NCBI GenBank assembly: GCA_002917075.1
Contig: NTMA01000096.1
Location: forward strand, 1-64,000
Length of the DNA stretch: 64,000 nt
Direction of reading: 5' to 3'
DNA from: Hawksworthiomyces lignivorus
Taxonomy: Eukaryota > Ascomycota > Sordariomycetes > Ophiostomatales > Ophiostomataceae
Positions 36,474 to 46,974 of this stretch are shown piece by piece. Position 1 is the first letter of the stretch. Each line of letters opens with the position of its first letter. The notes under the pieces were generated by a model. It saw only the letters and a list, made by a program, of their open reading frames with translations, made no database searches and was not told the DNA's origin. A program made the position numbers and the translations under genes.

Positions 36474-38599
36474 ATGGTTTCTACTATTATTGTAGATTCG
36501 AGACCTTGGCTAGTACAAAAATATGGTGGCACAAGTCTTGGAAAACTATTAAATGTGATAGGCGAGAATATCGTCCCTTCATACTTGCAGGAACACCGGT
36601 TGGCCGTTGTTTGCTCTGCTCTTTCCGGGATAACTAAGGCCACAGGAACCACTAGCCTCCTTCTCAAGTGCATCGCTTTTGCCGAATCTGGCACTAGCCT
36701 CCGGGCAGAACTTCATCAGACCATGGATCTCATAAAATGTAACCATTTCAAGATACTAGAACGATATTTCTCCATGGCTAACACTACGCACGGGGAACTT
36801 CATCAAAGCACGCGAGATAGAGTTAATGGAGAATGTGAAAGCCTGCGGCAATATTTACTCGCAGCACAAGTAAGTCCTTCGAGTATGCTTCAGAGCAGTG
36901 CATGTATGCCAATTTAGCTGCTGATATTTCATCCTTATTAGATCGTCGGAGAACTATCTTCAAGATCTAAAGACAGAGTCATATCATTAGGCGAGAAGCT
37001 AGCAGCCATCATTGTCTCTGCATTCTTCACATCAAAGGTAAATCCACGACTGAAATCTAGTAGAAGTCACAAATCTAACAACGTACAGGGCATTCCGTCA
37101 ACAGTTATAGTACTTGATGATCTAGTTGAATCTGTCTTTGGTTCTGATATCTATGAACAAAGATTGCAGTTCAGTAATCTTTACTCTAGGTTCTACCAGC
37201 ATCTAGCCGTTGAGATTGGTCGTAAAATACGGTCTACAGGGGATTGTATTCCAGTCATCACAGGTACACAACGATCAACCATATAGCTTCAAGCTAAAGA
37301 AATGAAAACTCATGGTATATTAGGTTTCTTTGGAATCATGCCCGATTCACTTATGAAAATGGTCGGAAGAGGCTACTCGGATTTGTGCGCTGCGATGTGT
37401 GCTCTCGGCATTGGAGCTATGGAGTTACAAATATGGAAGGAGGTCGACGGTGTCTTCACCGCAGATCCTCGAAAGGTTCCATCAGCTAGGCTATTATCTA
37501 CAGTTACGGCGGAGGAGGCGGTAGAGCTAACTTATTATGGGAGTGAGGTTAGAAGGCAATGCAAACCCTTGGCTGATGGCTATGCTCAGGCTGACTAGAA
37601 CTCTAGGTGATTCATCCACTAACTATGGACCTAATCCGATACGATAACATACCTCTTCGATTGAAAAATGTATTCAATCCCTCTGGACAGGGGACAATCA
37701 TTTACCCATCATACATGACTTCGACCGCACTGGGCCCATCGTCAGATCTTTCAGGCTCTTCGGTCCTCGAAGCAGAATTAAAAACAGAACCAAAGAACCT
37801 TAGCCCTGGATTCATGCTTAAGAATGGGTATCACGGAGAGAAGCAGGAAAGGCGAAACCCCACCGCTGTTACTGTTAAGGATACCATTGCTCTGGTCAAT
37901 GTTGCATGCAACCGAAATATACGACTACGAGGCTTCTTGGCCAATGTATTGACGAGCGTAGAAGAAAATGACGTCACGGTAGACTTGGTGACAACGAGTG
38001 AGAGGAACATAAGTCTCGCCATACATGCTTCCGAAGATACAGATGCCGAGGAAAAAAGGATAATTACTGGACTTGAAAAATTCGGCAAGGTACAAGATTG
38101 CCTATCCAAGAATTATTACTAACGTGCAAATACTAATTTAAAATGCCAAAAGATTACATTCGCCAGAAACATGTCTATTGTGACAGTCGTCGGGCAAAAG
38201 ATGAGAAATATGGTTGGCATCTCAAGTAAGTTTTAACAATGCCCACCCGCCGCCAACGCAAACTAGCACTGACACGATTAAGGTGAGATTCTATCGGCAT
38301 TAGCATCGGCTAAGATCAACATTTATCTTGTTAGTCAAGGAGCAAGCGAGATAAGCATTTCGTATGTGCACCATAACTGGTATGTGTACACTTGTTGTTC
38401 ATACGACTAACTAGATTTTAGGCTTGTTGTGCGAGCTGAAGATGCTGTTCTTGCCATAAATATGATCCATGGCCAAGTCCTTGGAATACCTACGCACTGG
38501 GAGCAGGAACACAATTTTATAAGAGGTTAGATTCTCTTGACTTCCTAAGTAATTCATGGCGCTGACGCAAATGTAAACATAGGACCTTGGTTATATTAA
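36474..38599 (+). CDS. Aspartate kinase, nine exons
   Basis: Exons 36474-36869, 36942-37037, 37089-37263, 37324-37547, 37607-38089, 38153-38225, 38283-38361, 38422-38525 and 38583-38599. Phases agree throughout and the product is 548 residues, close to yeast Hom3 (527). The kinase domain shows VQKYGGTSLGK, RVISLGEKLAA, VITGFFG, VGRGYSDLCAAM, WKEVDGVFTADPRKV and YYGSEVIHPLTM. Two ACT-type regulatory repeats follow, with VTVDLVTTSERNISLAI and INIYLVSQGASEISIS. It phosphorylates aspartate, the first step to homoserine. The normally conserved CSARS near residue 48 reads CSALS here, which could matter for activity or control. In this context it probably supplies homoserine for the neighbouring acetyltransferase (compare FUB3). 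Its many introns differ from the compact neighbour genes outside the cluster. Confidence 0.93.
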
Positions 38600-38819
38600 T
38601 TGTACGTGCTTGCTTGGATGGGGGGACTTTTGACACGCTGTGATCAATTTCACTTAGGACGAGCAATTCCGATACCAGAACTTGTACTCTGCTGGGTAGA
38701 GAATTTAACTCCAGTGTATTTAATATATTTGACTAACTACTAAAATAATGTTCTAATAATTCTAGGTAGTTTAACTTCTCTTCTTCATCGAATCAAAACG
38801 AGAGCATATAGTAAAGCGT

Positions 38820-39602
38820 TCATGAAGCTTGGAAGGTCATAGCAGCTTCTAGAATGATACTGGCTGTGCACTTCGGTCTGCTTAGCATTGGCGAATGTCC
38901 TGATTCAATTTCCCTTATAGATACCCCCATTGGATTGCGTTCTTGGATCAGAGCTGCCATTTTTTGCTGTGACAACGGAGGAATTGTTTGGTCGTTAGTG
39001 CACACAATATAGTAAACAGGTACATCGGTCCACCCAGTGTATATACTCTCATGTTTCACCCTAGTGCTCGACGAATGCTTCAAAAGACGGCTCGCCCAAA
39101 TCTTAGCGTCTTCAGGATCCATATCCTGGTATAACGCCTCACCTGGATCTTTCGTAAAAATGTCCCAACCCTCTGGACCCGGAACCACGATGGGCGTCAT
39201 GCCTATTTTGCCGATCAGAAACTCTCGTAAGTCAACATCGGATGGTATAGTCATAGCACATATTTGAACGATGCCAACCACTCGCCCGCTCGCACCTGGG
39301 GAAAGATTGGACGAATCGACTTCAGTGTAGCCTTTCACTGCACTGCACCCCACCACCCCACCAAAAGAGTGATTGATAACCACCACGTCACGCCCGACTG
39401 ATGTTTCTGCACTGATGATGTTCTTGACTTGGTCGATGCAGGGTGCAATAGACTCTACCGGTGTCTCAGTTCCACAGAAACACACTTGAGGCGAAATTGT
39501 TTTGTATCCATTTGCCTCAAGATCAGACACAACGCGCTCCCAGACTTGATTTGAATGCCATGAGCCGTGAATAAGGAGTAGCGTGGGTTTTGATGTCGAC
39601 AT
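38820..39602 (-). CDS. Alpha/beta hydrolase (esterase-like)
   Basis: Single exon, 260 residues, convergent with the aspartate kinase (220 bp between stops). The fold shows LLLIHGSWH (oxyanion loop), the nucleophile elbow NHSFGG in place of the commoner GHSFGG, the catalytic Asp in CTNDQTIP and the His in ESGHSP. It resembles the small methylesterase/hydroxynitrile-lyase-like group rather than the FSH1-type serine hydrolase found as FUB4. It is probably a cytosolic esterase or lactonase. Its place in the homoserine gene set is by position only. A CACGTG E-box lies about 130 bp upstream at 39732-39737. Confidence 0.85.
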   Translation of the reverse strand: MSTSKPTLLLIHGSWHSNQVWERVVSDLEANGYKTISPQVCFCGTETPVESIAPCIDQVKNIISAETSVGRDVVVINHSFGGVVGCSAVKGYTEVDSSNLSPGASGRVVGIVQICAMTIPSDVDLREFLIGKIGMTPIVVPGPEGWDIFTKDPGEALYQDMDPEDAKIWASRLLKHSSSTRVKHESIYTGWTDVPVYYIVCTNDQTIPPLSQQKMAALIQERNPMGVSIREIESGHSPMLSRPKCTASIILEAAMTFQAS

Positions 39603-40812
39603 GGATGGAAGCGTCTGAGAGCTTAAAATGAGTTTGTGATAGAGTATGTTCTAGGCTGGGTTTAGTTCAACCTCTGCAAAGAGATGATGGATCAATTAGA
39701 GACTGTTTATCTATAGTGCCGAGCAGGAAGGCACGTGAAGCGTACTACGCCCTACATTCTGGGATGATGCAATTAGCCTGTCCCTCACTGTAGGTAAGAT
39801 GCAGCAGCTGCTGATTCGAGCCATTAGGATTTCACTGGAAATTACTTGCATACTGATTAGTTAATAAATATACCCTCTATACTTTCTTTGGTCTTTTTTC
39901 ATTCTTCTAGCCACCACATATTTCTTCATAATTTAGATTTTTGTTTCTCTAGATATAAATACATGCTGCGAAACTCGCAGCTATAGTGCGCCATCAATGG
40001 CCTCTGTGTACAAGTTGCATTTCCTAAGCTTTGCACAAATTTCGACTAAAACCGAATAGTTCTGTAATATACATCCTATATAAATTTTGATCATACATAA
40101 AAGAAGGCTCCTGCCACGTCAGCGCCTCCTCTTTTTACTAAATCTGCACCCCCCCCCCCCCCCCCTCTCTCTCTTTTCCGCGGTCCAAAATCAAACTTTT
40201 AATTGGCTAAAATTACTCGATAATTCGGTACATCTCCTAGAGCACACTATAAGCGCTGTAATATAGCAGATACTCAAAGTGTTACAGCGTAGTGATACAC
40301 TATTTTATAGTACAATAAGCCTTAAAAAGAACTAGATGTCGCTAGGAACCTTAGAATGACAGAACTGTTAAGGTAAGAGAAGGACTCATTCACTATTGTA
40401 AATATTGCTTCATTTTGTAGTTCGTTTAAGACTATTAATTTAGTATGTAAACATTTTATTTACAACTTAAGGCAAGTAGCCATAGCTTGAATTTCCTTAT
40501 TTTTTATTTATCGAATCTTAGTGTTTTCTTGCCGTATTATTTATTGTTCCTGTTTAGAATCTTGCGATAGCAGGTATTGCAAAGACCCATATTCATCTGG
40601 ATCTGGTAAAATAAAATTTTAGCCAATGAGAAGTTGTTCGGTAAGGGAGGAGCACCGATTTAGTAAGAAGGTGGCGCTGGTATGGTTAGCAGAAGCCTCG
40701 TTGTTATTTGAAAGATAACCAATAACTGCGCCCAAGTATATTTCAGTTTCCTAATCTGAATCATTTCTCATCTACATAGAAAGGGTTGTCTTCTACTCTC
40801 TCTTATCTTGAC
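39603..40812. other. Intergenic region with poly-C/CT tract
   Basis: AT-rich spacer between the hydrolase start and the NLR end. A C-run of about 18 followed by CT repeats lies at 40150-40176. No gene is seen. Confidence 0.5.
40150..40176. repeat. Homopolymer C plus CT microsatellite
   Basis: About 18 consecutive C then (TC)n and T-rich sequence. Length is likely to vary between strains and may be affected by sequencing error. Confidence 0.9.
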
Positions 40813-43800
40813 CTACCATAGTGCCTTTTTCCCTTTTTCAGCAAATAAATCCACGATTCCTTTCTTCCTTGTCGCTACTGCGATATCAATAGGTGTCCTC
40901 ATTTTACTATCCTCCTTCTTCGGATCAAGCCCCAGCTCTATAAGCTTCTTAAAAGTATCAATCACATCTTTGACTTGTTCTCGGATTGTGTAGTGGTCTT
41001 CCACGTGTCGCAGTGCTGTGGCGTGCAACAGTGTGGCGCCGGCGCCGTTCGTTGTGAAGAGATCTGCACCTGCTTCGATGAAAAGCGGCAAAGCATTGCA
41101 GTGGAACACATCATTCTCTATCGCTTGAGACGTATGGTTATCTTTGCTCAAGGGACCACGCATGATGCTACAATTAGCAGATACAAACACGAAAATAGGT
41201 GTCTCTCCTTTTTTATTGTGGGCATTTACATTCAAGCCCATGTCGAGAAACTTTCTAAACAGTGCGGCTGCATCCGACACAGCTGTCCTCTCTCCTACTA
41301 GACGACCTGCGAGAAAGTGTAGTGCAGTGTTACCATCTGGATCCGGCTCCAATAGAGATGCGCCGTGATCAAGTAAGTATTGTGTTGTCCAGTCAGCATG
41401 GGACCGCAGAGAGAGGTGGATAGGTTTGCACCCCTGGTTGTCTTCGAGGTGAATGCAAGATGAGTCACGAGTGAGCAGCTGTCGCACAACATCTTTGTGA
41501 CCCTTATCGAAGGGCTGGGTCATTGTACACAGCCAATGCAAAGGCGTTCTGCCTAGATCGTCAGCGACATGGACAACGGCACCTCGCTCAAGAAGCGACA
41601 GTGCAGCTTCAGTATGAGCTATTTTAGGCAGCTCTTCGTCGTTGCGCTTAGGTGGATTTTGAGCCAGAGGTGTCGGAATGCACGCAGATAAAAGAAGGGT
41701 GCGTTTCCCTGTACCTCTGCGTTCGCTATCAAAGTTTTTGCTATCAAGCATTGGCCCGACTAAACCATGCTGTTCGATAATGCACTGTAGAGCGTGTCCA
41801 CCATTGGCGTAAGTACCAAATATGTCTGCACCGTACTCAAGGAGAAGCTTCAGAATGAACTCTCGCCGGGCTTCCCAATTTGGTGGCTTATTTGCCGGTT
41901 CCTTATTGAGCCACCGGGTCGCAGCATTATGGATGGGAAACCGAATATCCGACTTCCCGTTTCTCTGGCCATCTACCGCTGACGCGAAGTTGGGATCTGC
42001 GCCTGCTTCGAGGAGCAGTTTCACCATGTCGATATCCAATTCCTCGATAGCGTGATTCAAAGCGTCGGGAGCACGACTTACGTCAGCTCCGTGTTCCAGC
42101 AACAGGCGCGTCACCCTCGCATGATCAGACATAGCCAAGGCGGACAGCCTTGATTTGACACCGATGGCATTTGGATCCGCGCCGTGACGAAGGAGAACTC
42201 GGATGGTTTGCTCTTTCCAGAATCCAGACGGATGTGTTGGATTTGCCGCCACTAGGAGAGGCGTTTCGCCATCGAGATTCAGCGCCTCTAAATCGCCACC
42301 ATGCGCTAGTAAGTATTCCAGCGCTCCGATATGCCAGAACTGGGTACCACAGGCGACAATATGTATAGGCGATGCTTTCTTTAGCTTGTATCGAAAGCCA
42401 CGGACGTGAGATGGGCGATTAACATCCAGATTAACATTCTCCACAAGCACGCGGATCACTTCAAGATTTGGGTCCCCACGCTCGCACGCAGTACCGAGTA
42501 TCGTGCCAGGTCCACCACTATCATGTTGATCTTCTTCCTCACTCTCTCTGTCTTTATTCCTCCGATGCTCGACCTCATCATCTACCTTTGACACTTCGGC
42601 GCTGAAATGTTCAAGTAGCCTTACTTGCCCCAGCGTCGCTAATTTGTGAAGGCCAGTGCTGTTGTTGAATCTGTCTAAAGCGAAAAGATCTCCACCAAGA
42701 CGAGCAAACTCCTTTATAACCTCGTGTCTGCCGCTACAAACTTCGTTGGCAATCCTTTCAGGGATAGCGGCAGAATCATCAATGTTCAGAAGGGATTGGA
42801 CAGCTTCAGTAAATTCGGCCTCCTCTGTCGTGGTCATTGTTATTGGTGTTGAGCTCGTATCTGCCACTCGAGACAGTTCTTTGAGAAATTGAGCAAAATT
42901 CGCTCGAATTGCTATATCAGCTGGGCTGATTTTCGACCCAGTCGCATCTAGAGCCTTGGCGTTAAGATCTGCGCCAGCCCTGTGCAAGAGGTCGATGATT
43001 TCAAAAACACCATCTCTAAAACCATCCCAAGACCGGTTGTACGATCCACGCCAGACGGGTTGACAACGTCCTGGTTTTCTAGAACCCCATAGCTCATCTT
43101 CGTGGGGGTACTCTGCCACCGCGTGCAGAGGAGTAAACCCCATGAGGTCCCTAGAGGTCGGACTTGCACCGTGTAAGAGTAAAGCTCTGACGCTTTCTTG
43201 GCAACTGGAGCGACAAGCATAATTCAATGCGGTCCGTCTGCTCTCTTTATCGTTGTCCTTTAATCCAAGAAACTGATCAAGAACCCCCAGTTGCTTATAG
43301 GATGCGAGAAGAACCTGAACAACACCTGGCTGTAGCGCTCTACAAGCGATATGCAATGGGGATATTCCCTTCTTTGTAAGTTTTGTCGGATCCGCCCCGG
43401 CTCGAAGCAATTTGCCAACGGCGAACTCAGACACGGATGACGCTCTGTGTAGAGGCGTAACACCTTCATTATCACAGGTATTAACGTCTGGAGCTCCAAA
43501 GATATGATTAGTCATTATAATATCAATCCACTCTTCTGAGGTCGAAGAGTGATCTTCAGGTTCTGGACGTTCCCCACAAGCGATATGGAGTAGCGTCTGC
43601 CCTTCGGTGTTGGGCTCTGTAAGTGACACCCCCAAATCAGTGAAATAGTCTATTAGCTTAAGGCTCTCGGGTTTGAAGTTTGACGTTTTTATAACCAAGT
43701 GTGCCAGAGAATTGCCAGCTTCGTCGGTAGCTAGAGGATCCACGCCAGCTGAAACGAAAAATTGGAACCACTCTATCGAGCGCCTTTTACGTACAGCCGA

Positions 43801-46800
43801 ATGCAATAGCGTTGTGCCGTCATTAGCCCTCACTGTAACATCCGCTCCCAATCGGATAAACAAATCAAGCGATTCCAGCTTTGCGTCGTACTCGTTGACG
43901 ATTTTCCATAGGATTGTCCTGCCATTATCGTCACGAACATTGATATCCAACCCATTCTGAACAAAAAATTTCATCAATCCCTCATCAACTAGCTTGCCTC
44001 TGTACTTGAATAGCGGGATGACACCATTGTTGTTTCTCCTGTTCAAATCAGCCCCGGCACTAACAAGGGTGGTGAAGAAAGGCAGATCCTTTAATTTGAA
44101 GCTGTGCAAAGTTGCGAAGATTTGGTGGAAAATAGTGTTGCCATCGAAATCAGCTGCATTGATGTCGGCTCCATTGTTTATCAGGCTATGGAATAGTTCA
44201 ATGTCAAGCTTGCCCTCATGTGCGTTACCTTCCATTATCAGCCTAAGAAGTGGTGTCCTCCCGCTCGATGCTCTTGCATTCACGTCCGCGCCGAATTTCA
44301 CGAGAAGGTCAATTAACCCTGGGCTTGTCGTATCGGCATAGAAAAGAGGCGTCCCTCCTTGTTTTGTTTTTGCGTTGGGGTTAGCCCCAGCACGAAGCAG
44401 CATGCCTGAGAGCAGCTCTGGAGTTCTGTCGCCACTATCCTTCCACCCTAAAATATCCCTCTTTTTTTGAACGGCGTAATGGAGAGGAGCGAAGTTCGCG
44501 TCCTGGCGGCTGTTAGAACCTCTGGCATCCCCATCTGTCGTAGTATTCACGTCTCCACCGTGGTCTAGGAGCAGTTGAAGACATTCTTCTGCTGCCTTCT
44601 CGCTATCGGCGCTATATATCTTGGGCCCTCCATTGTACCCAGCAAATGCATGAAGTGGGGTTGGACCTCTAGGAGCATCAAACTTCAGCGACACTATTCC
44701 GCTGCTATCCCAATGACGTCCGCTGCATCGCTTGTTGGGATCAGCACCGTACTTGAGCAAAATTCGCATAGTGTCGACATGATGCAACGCTGCTGCTTGG
44801 AAGAGCAGTGTCTTCCCGTCACAGAAGGAATCTACTGCGGCATGCCCCGTTCGTAGGATTGCTTCGATACTTTCACCGTCCCGTGCCCAATGGAGGCACT
44901 TGTTTGCATCTTCAGAGCGTATCAAGGGCAAAAAGGCATATATTATGTCCATATTTTTACTTCCCATGGCGTGCTCAAGAGCAGTCTCACCGTGGTCGTA
45001 TATATAAAAGTGGCAAACGTTATAAGGAGTGTCTTTGGTCTTTTCTATGAGAGGCGAGACACCAGCATCCAACAACAGCTTGACCACGACTACATCTCCG
45101 TGTGTAGCATAGTGAAGTGGTGTCAGACCGAGTCGATCATCAGATCTGGGGTCTGCACCGGCGTGCAATAACGCCGCAACAATCTCAGAGAAACCCTTCT
45201 CTGCCGCATAGGACAGTGCAGTTCGTCCATCACCGTCGCTAATATCAAGAAGGGCAGGTTGTACGGCGATCAAATGCTTAACATACGGTGTCAATCCTGT
45301 GAACGCTGCCCAGTGGAAAATGTTGAATGTACTGCATAAGCGCGAACCCCAAAACCGCATCATCCATACCCCAAAGGCAGGCCGATCGCGGTCGAGATAC
45401 AAGTCAAGAGCTTTGATGAGCTCAGGATCGCCCTCTCTGGCTTTGGATATATGAAGAGATAGATTATCGACGGCATACATCATCAGAGGATGATCCAACT
45501 GCAGGCCTTGGAGAAGTTGCTTTCTCCGTTTCATCTCTTTTGCTTCGTCTCCAAAATCGTCGTACTTGTCATAATTTTCATCGCCAGGAATATCACAGTT
45601 GGTATCAAGTAGTGGGCAGCCATCCAGATACTGCATTGACGAATCTGCCAACATTTTGTGACTTTGCAAGGAATCCAACACGGGAAATGCATCCCATTGA
45701 TTTCTACTATTGTCGCCGAGAAATTCAGTAAAGGAATGGTGTATCACACTAACACTTTCATCCTCTAGTATCTCGAGCAAGCGGCCGCAACTAGCACGGA
45801 TCAGCTGCTTGCCTCTACTCAGGTCATCATCTCCGCGAAGACGTGCAATCAGAGCTCCAAGTTCAATCAGGCGAAGCGGTCGAGAAGCATGGATGACACA
45901 GCTCAAGATGGCTGCCTGTTGATCCTTGCTGACCCCACTCCTTCTTGCATGCTCTCTAAGCATTTCCTCATAGACTTCTTTGAGTGTCTTTGGAAGGGCT
46001 TCAAGACAGCCTGGCAACATCTTCTCGGTGATCTGGGCATCTTTGAGGCCTTCGGTTAGATTCTCTGTCATAAGACGCGCGTGAAGAAAGAGGCCCTGGG
46101 CTCTTTCACAGATAACCTGCTTAACTAGGTCTTCTACTTCGGGGCTCAGCAGTGGCTCCAGTGTACCCATGCTGACGCTGACATATTTAGCGACATCTGG
46201 ATATATGCATGTCGCATCCAGTCTTGCTTGCCGCACACGTGGCCTTTTAAGCGCCTCTTCAATCTTCGGAATGGGTCGACTGGTGAAAATAATTTTGAGG
46301 CTATCTGGGCGCCGGTTCGCAACTGTCATAAGACGATTAACAATGTCAAAGTCCTCTTCATCCATCTCGTCCAGTGCATCTACTACGCAGTAAACCTTTG
46401 GCGCCTCTTCAAGACCTTGGACGATGATATCCCACAGACCGACTAGCTCCGTGCCATCGACGCCGCGCGATTTGCTGAGTTCCTCAATCTTGGACATGAG
46501 CATAGGGCTGTGGGGAAGAAGCTGAGCAGCAAAGTCACGGATGAGATATTTGGAGCTGTGGTTCTTCTCAACAATCTGACGGAAAAAGAAGAAGAGCACC
46601 GGCGTGCTTGGCATGGATTCTTGAAGCCGGCGAATAGTGCTAGCTGCAAGAACAGACTTCCCGCAGCCGGCGACACCTCTGAGATGAAGGCAGCTAATCT
46701 CTGTCGACTGAGCCCATTCTTTGAAACTGTATGACTCGTATATCCATGTCCCAGTGCCAGGCACGTGTGCGTGCAAGTGTTTCACGTACTCATTGCCGGG

Positions 46801-46974
46801 CGAGAGGTACTCAGTGGGATGGAGCCATTGCCGCAGTGTTTGAATGCGCAACTCGAGCGATGTCCCGGCCGGAGTTTCTGTTCCAGGCACAATATCCCGT
46901 CTTATCACGTCGAAACTTTGTTCGAAGTTGGCATCCTCCGTTTCCGACATGGCTTCTTTCATATCTCTCTCCAC
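40813..46974 (-). CDS. NACHT-ankyrin STAND (NLR-like) protein, 2053 residues
   Basis: One uninterrupted 6.2-kb frame. Residues 1-70 are a short head without a recognised effector domain. A NACHT-type NTPase follows, with P-loop GVAGCGKS at about 100-107, Walker B VYCVVDALDE near 194-203 and sensor FTSRP near 230. A helical linker leads to ankyrin repeats from about residue 550 to the end; typical units read DGRTALSYAAEKG and LGLTPLHYATHGD, interspersed with HAGADP and NNGADINAAD. I estimate several dozen repeats. Family members are signal-transducing NTPases, and some act in non-self recognition and incompatibility. Inference: a cytosolic sensor whose repeats bind ligand. An upstream exon carrying an effector cannot be excluded. 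It is intact, while the neighbouring STAND gene is destroyed. Confidence 0.93.
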   Translation of the reverse strand: MERDMKEAMSETEDANFEQSFDVIRRDIVPGTETPAGTSLELRIQTLRQWLHPTEYLSPGNEYVKHLHAHVPGTGTWIYESYSFKEWAQSTEISCLHLRGVAGCGKSVLAASTIRRLQESMPSTPVLFFFFRQIVEKNHSSKYLIRDFAAQLLPHSPMLMSKIEELSKSRGVDGTELVGLWDIIVQGLEEAPKVYCVVDALDEMDEEDFDIVNRLMTVANRRPDSLKIIFTSRPIPKIEEALKRPRVRQARLDATCIYPDVAKYVSVSMGTLEPLLSPEVEDLVKQVICERAQGLFLHARLMTENLTEGLKDAQITEKMLPGCLEALPKTLKEVYEEMLREHARRSGVSKDQQAAILSCVIHASRPLRLIELGALIARLRGDDDLSRGKQLIRASCGRLLEILEDESVSVIHHSFTEFLGDNSRNQWDAFPVLDSLQSHKMLADSSMQYLDGCPLLDTNCDIPGDENYDKYDDFGDEAKEMKRRKQLLQGLQLDHPLMMYAVDNLSLHISKAREGDPELIKALDLYLDRDRPAFGVWMMRFWGSRLCSTFNIFHWAAFTGLTPYVKHLIAVQPALLDISDGDGRTALSYAAEKGFSEIVAALLHAGADPRSDDRLGLTPLHYATHGDVVVVKLLLDAGVSPLIEKTKDTPYNVCHFYIYDHGETALEHAMGSKNMDIIYAFLPLIRSEDANKCLHWARDGESIEAILRTGHAAVDSFCDGKTLLFQAAALHHVDTMRILLKYGADPNKRCSGRHWDSSGIVSLKFDAPRGPTPLHAFAGYNGGPKIYSADSEKAAEECLQLLLDHGGDVNTTTDGDARGSNSRQDANFAPLHYAVQKKRDILGWKDSGDRTPELLSGMLLRAGANPNAKTKQGGTPLFYADTTSPGLIDLLVKFGADVNARASSGRTPLLRLIMEGNAHEGKLDIELFHSLINNGADINAADFDGNTIFHQIFATLHSFKLKDLPFFTTLVSAGADLNRRNNNGVIPLFKYRGKLVDEGLMKFFVQNGLDINVRDDNGRTILWKIVNEYDAKLESLDLFIRLGADVTVRANDGTTLLHSAVRKRRSIEWFQFFVSAGVDPLATDEAGNSLAHLVIKTSNFKPESLKLIDYFTDLGVSLTEPNTEGQTLLHIACGERPEPEDHSSTSEEWIDIIMTNHIFGAPDVNTCDNEGVTPLHRASSVSEFAVGKLLRAGADPTKLTKKGISPLHIACRALQPGVVQVLLASYKQLGVLDQFLGLKDNDKESRRTALNYACRSSCQESVRALLLHGASPTSRDLMGFTPLHAVAEYPHEDELWGSRKPGRCQPVWRGSYNRSWDGFRDGVFEIIDLLHRAGADLNAKALDATGSKISPADIAIRANFAQFLKELSRVADTSSTPITMTTTEEAEFTEAVQSLLNIDDSAAIPERIANEVCSGRHEVIKEFARLGGDLFALDRFNNSTGLHKLATLGQVRLLEHFSAEVSKVDDEVEHRRNKDRESEEEDQHDSGGPGTILGTACERGDPNLEVIRVLVENVNLDVNRPSHVRGFRYKLKKASPIHIVACGTQFWHIGALEYLLAHGGDLEALNLDGETPLLVAANPTHPSGFWKEQTIRVLLRHGADPNAIGVKSRLSALAMSDHARVTRLLLEHGADVSRAPDALNHAIEELDIDMVKLLLEAGADPNFASAVDGQRNGKSDIRFPIHNAATRWLNKEPANKPPNWEARREFILKLLLEYGADIFGTYANGGHALQCIIEQHGLVGPMLDSKNFDSERRGTGKRTLLLSACIPTPLAQNPPKRNDEELPKIAHTEAALSLLERGAVVHVADDLGRTPLHWLCTMTQPFDKGHKDVVRQLLTRDSSCIHLEDNQGCKPIHLSLRSHADWTTQYLLDHGASLLEPDPDGNTALHFLAGRLVGERTAVSDAAALFRKFLDMGLNVNAHNKKGETPIFVFVSANCSIMRGPLSKDNHTSQAIENDVFHCNALPLFIEAGADLFTTNGAGATLLHATALRHVEDHYTIREQVKDVIDTFKKLIELGLDPKKEDSKMRTPIDIAVATRKKGIVDLFAEKGKKALW

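Noticed and set aside
26111..39602. Calling the gene set a fusaric acid or loline cluster
   Set aside because: No polyketide synthase, NRPS-like reductase, FMN oxidase, ornithine decarboxylase or other hallmark is present; only the homoserine-branch enzymes match, and the hydrolase is not the FUB4 type.
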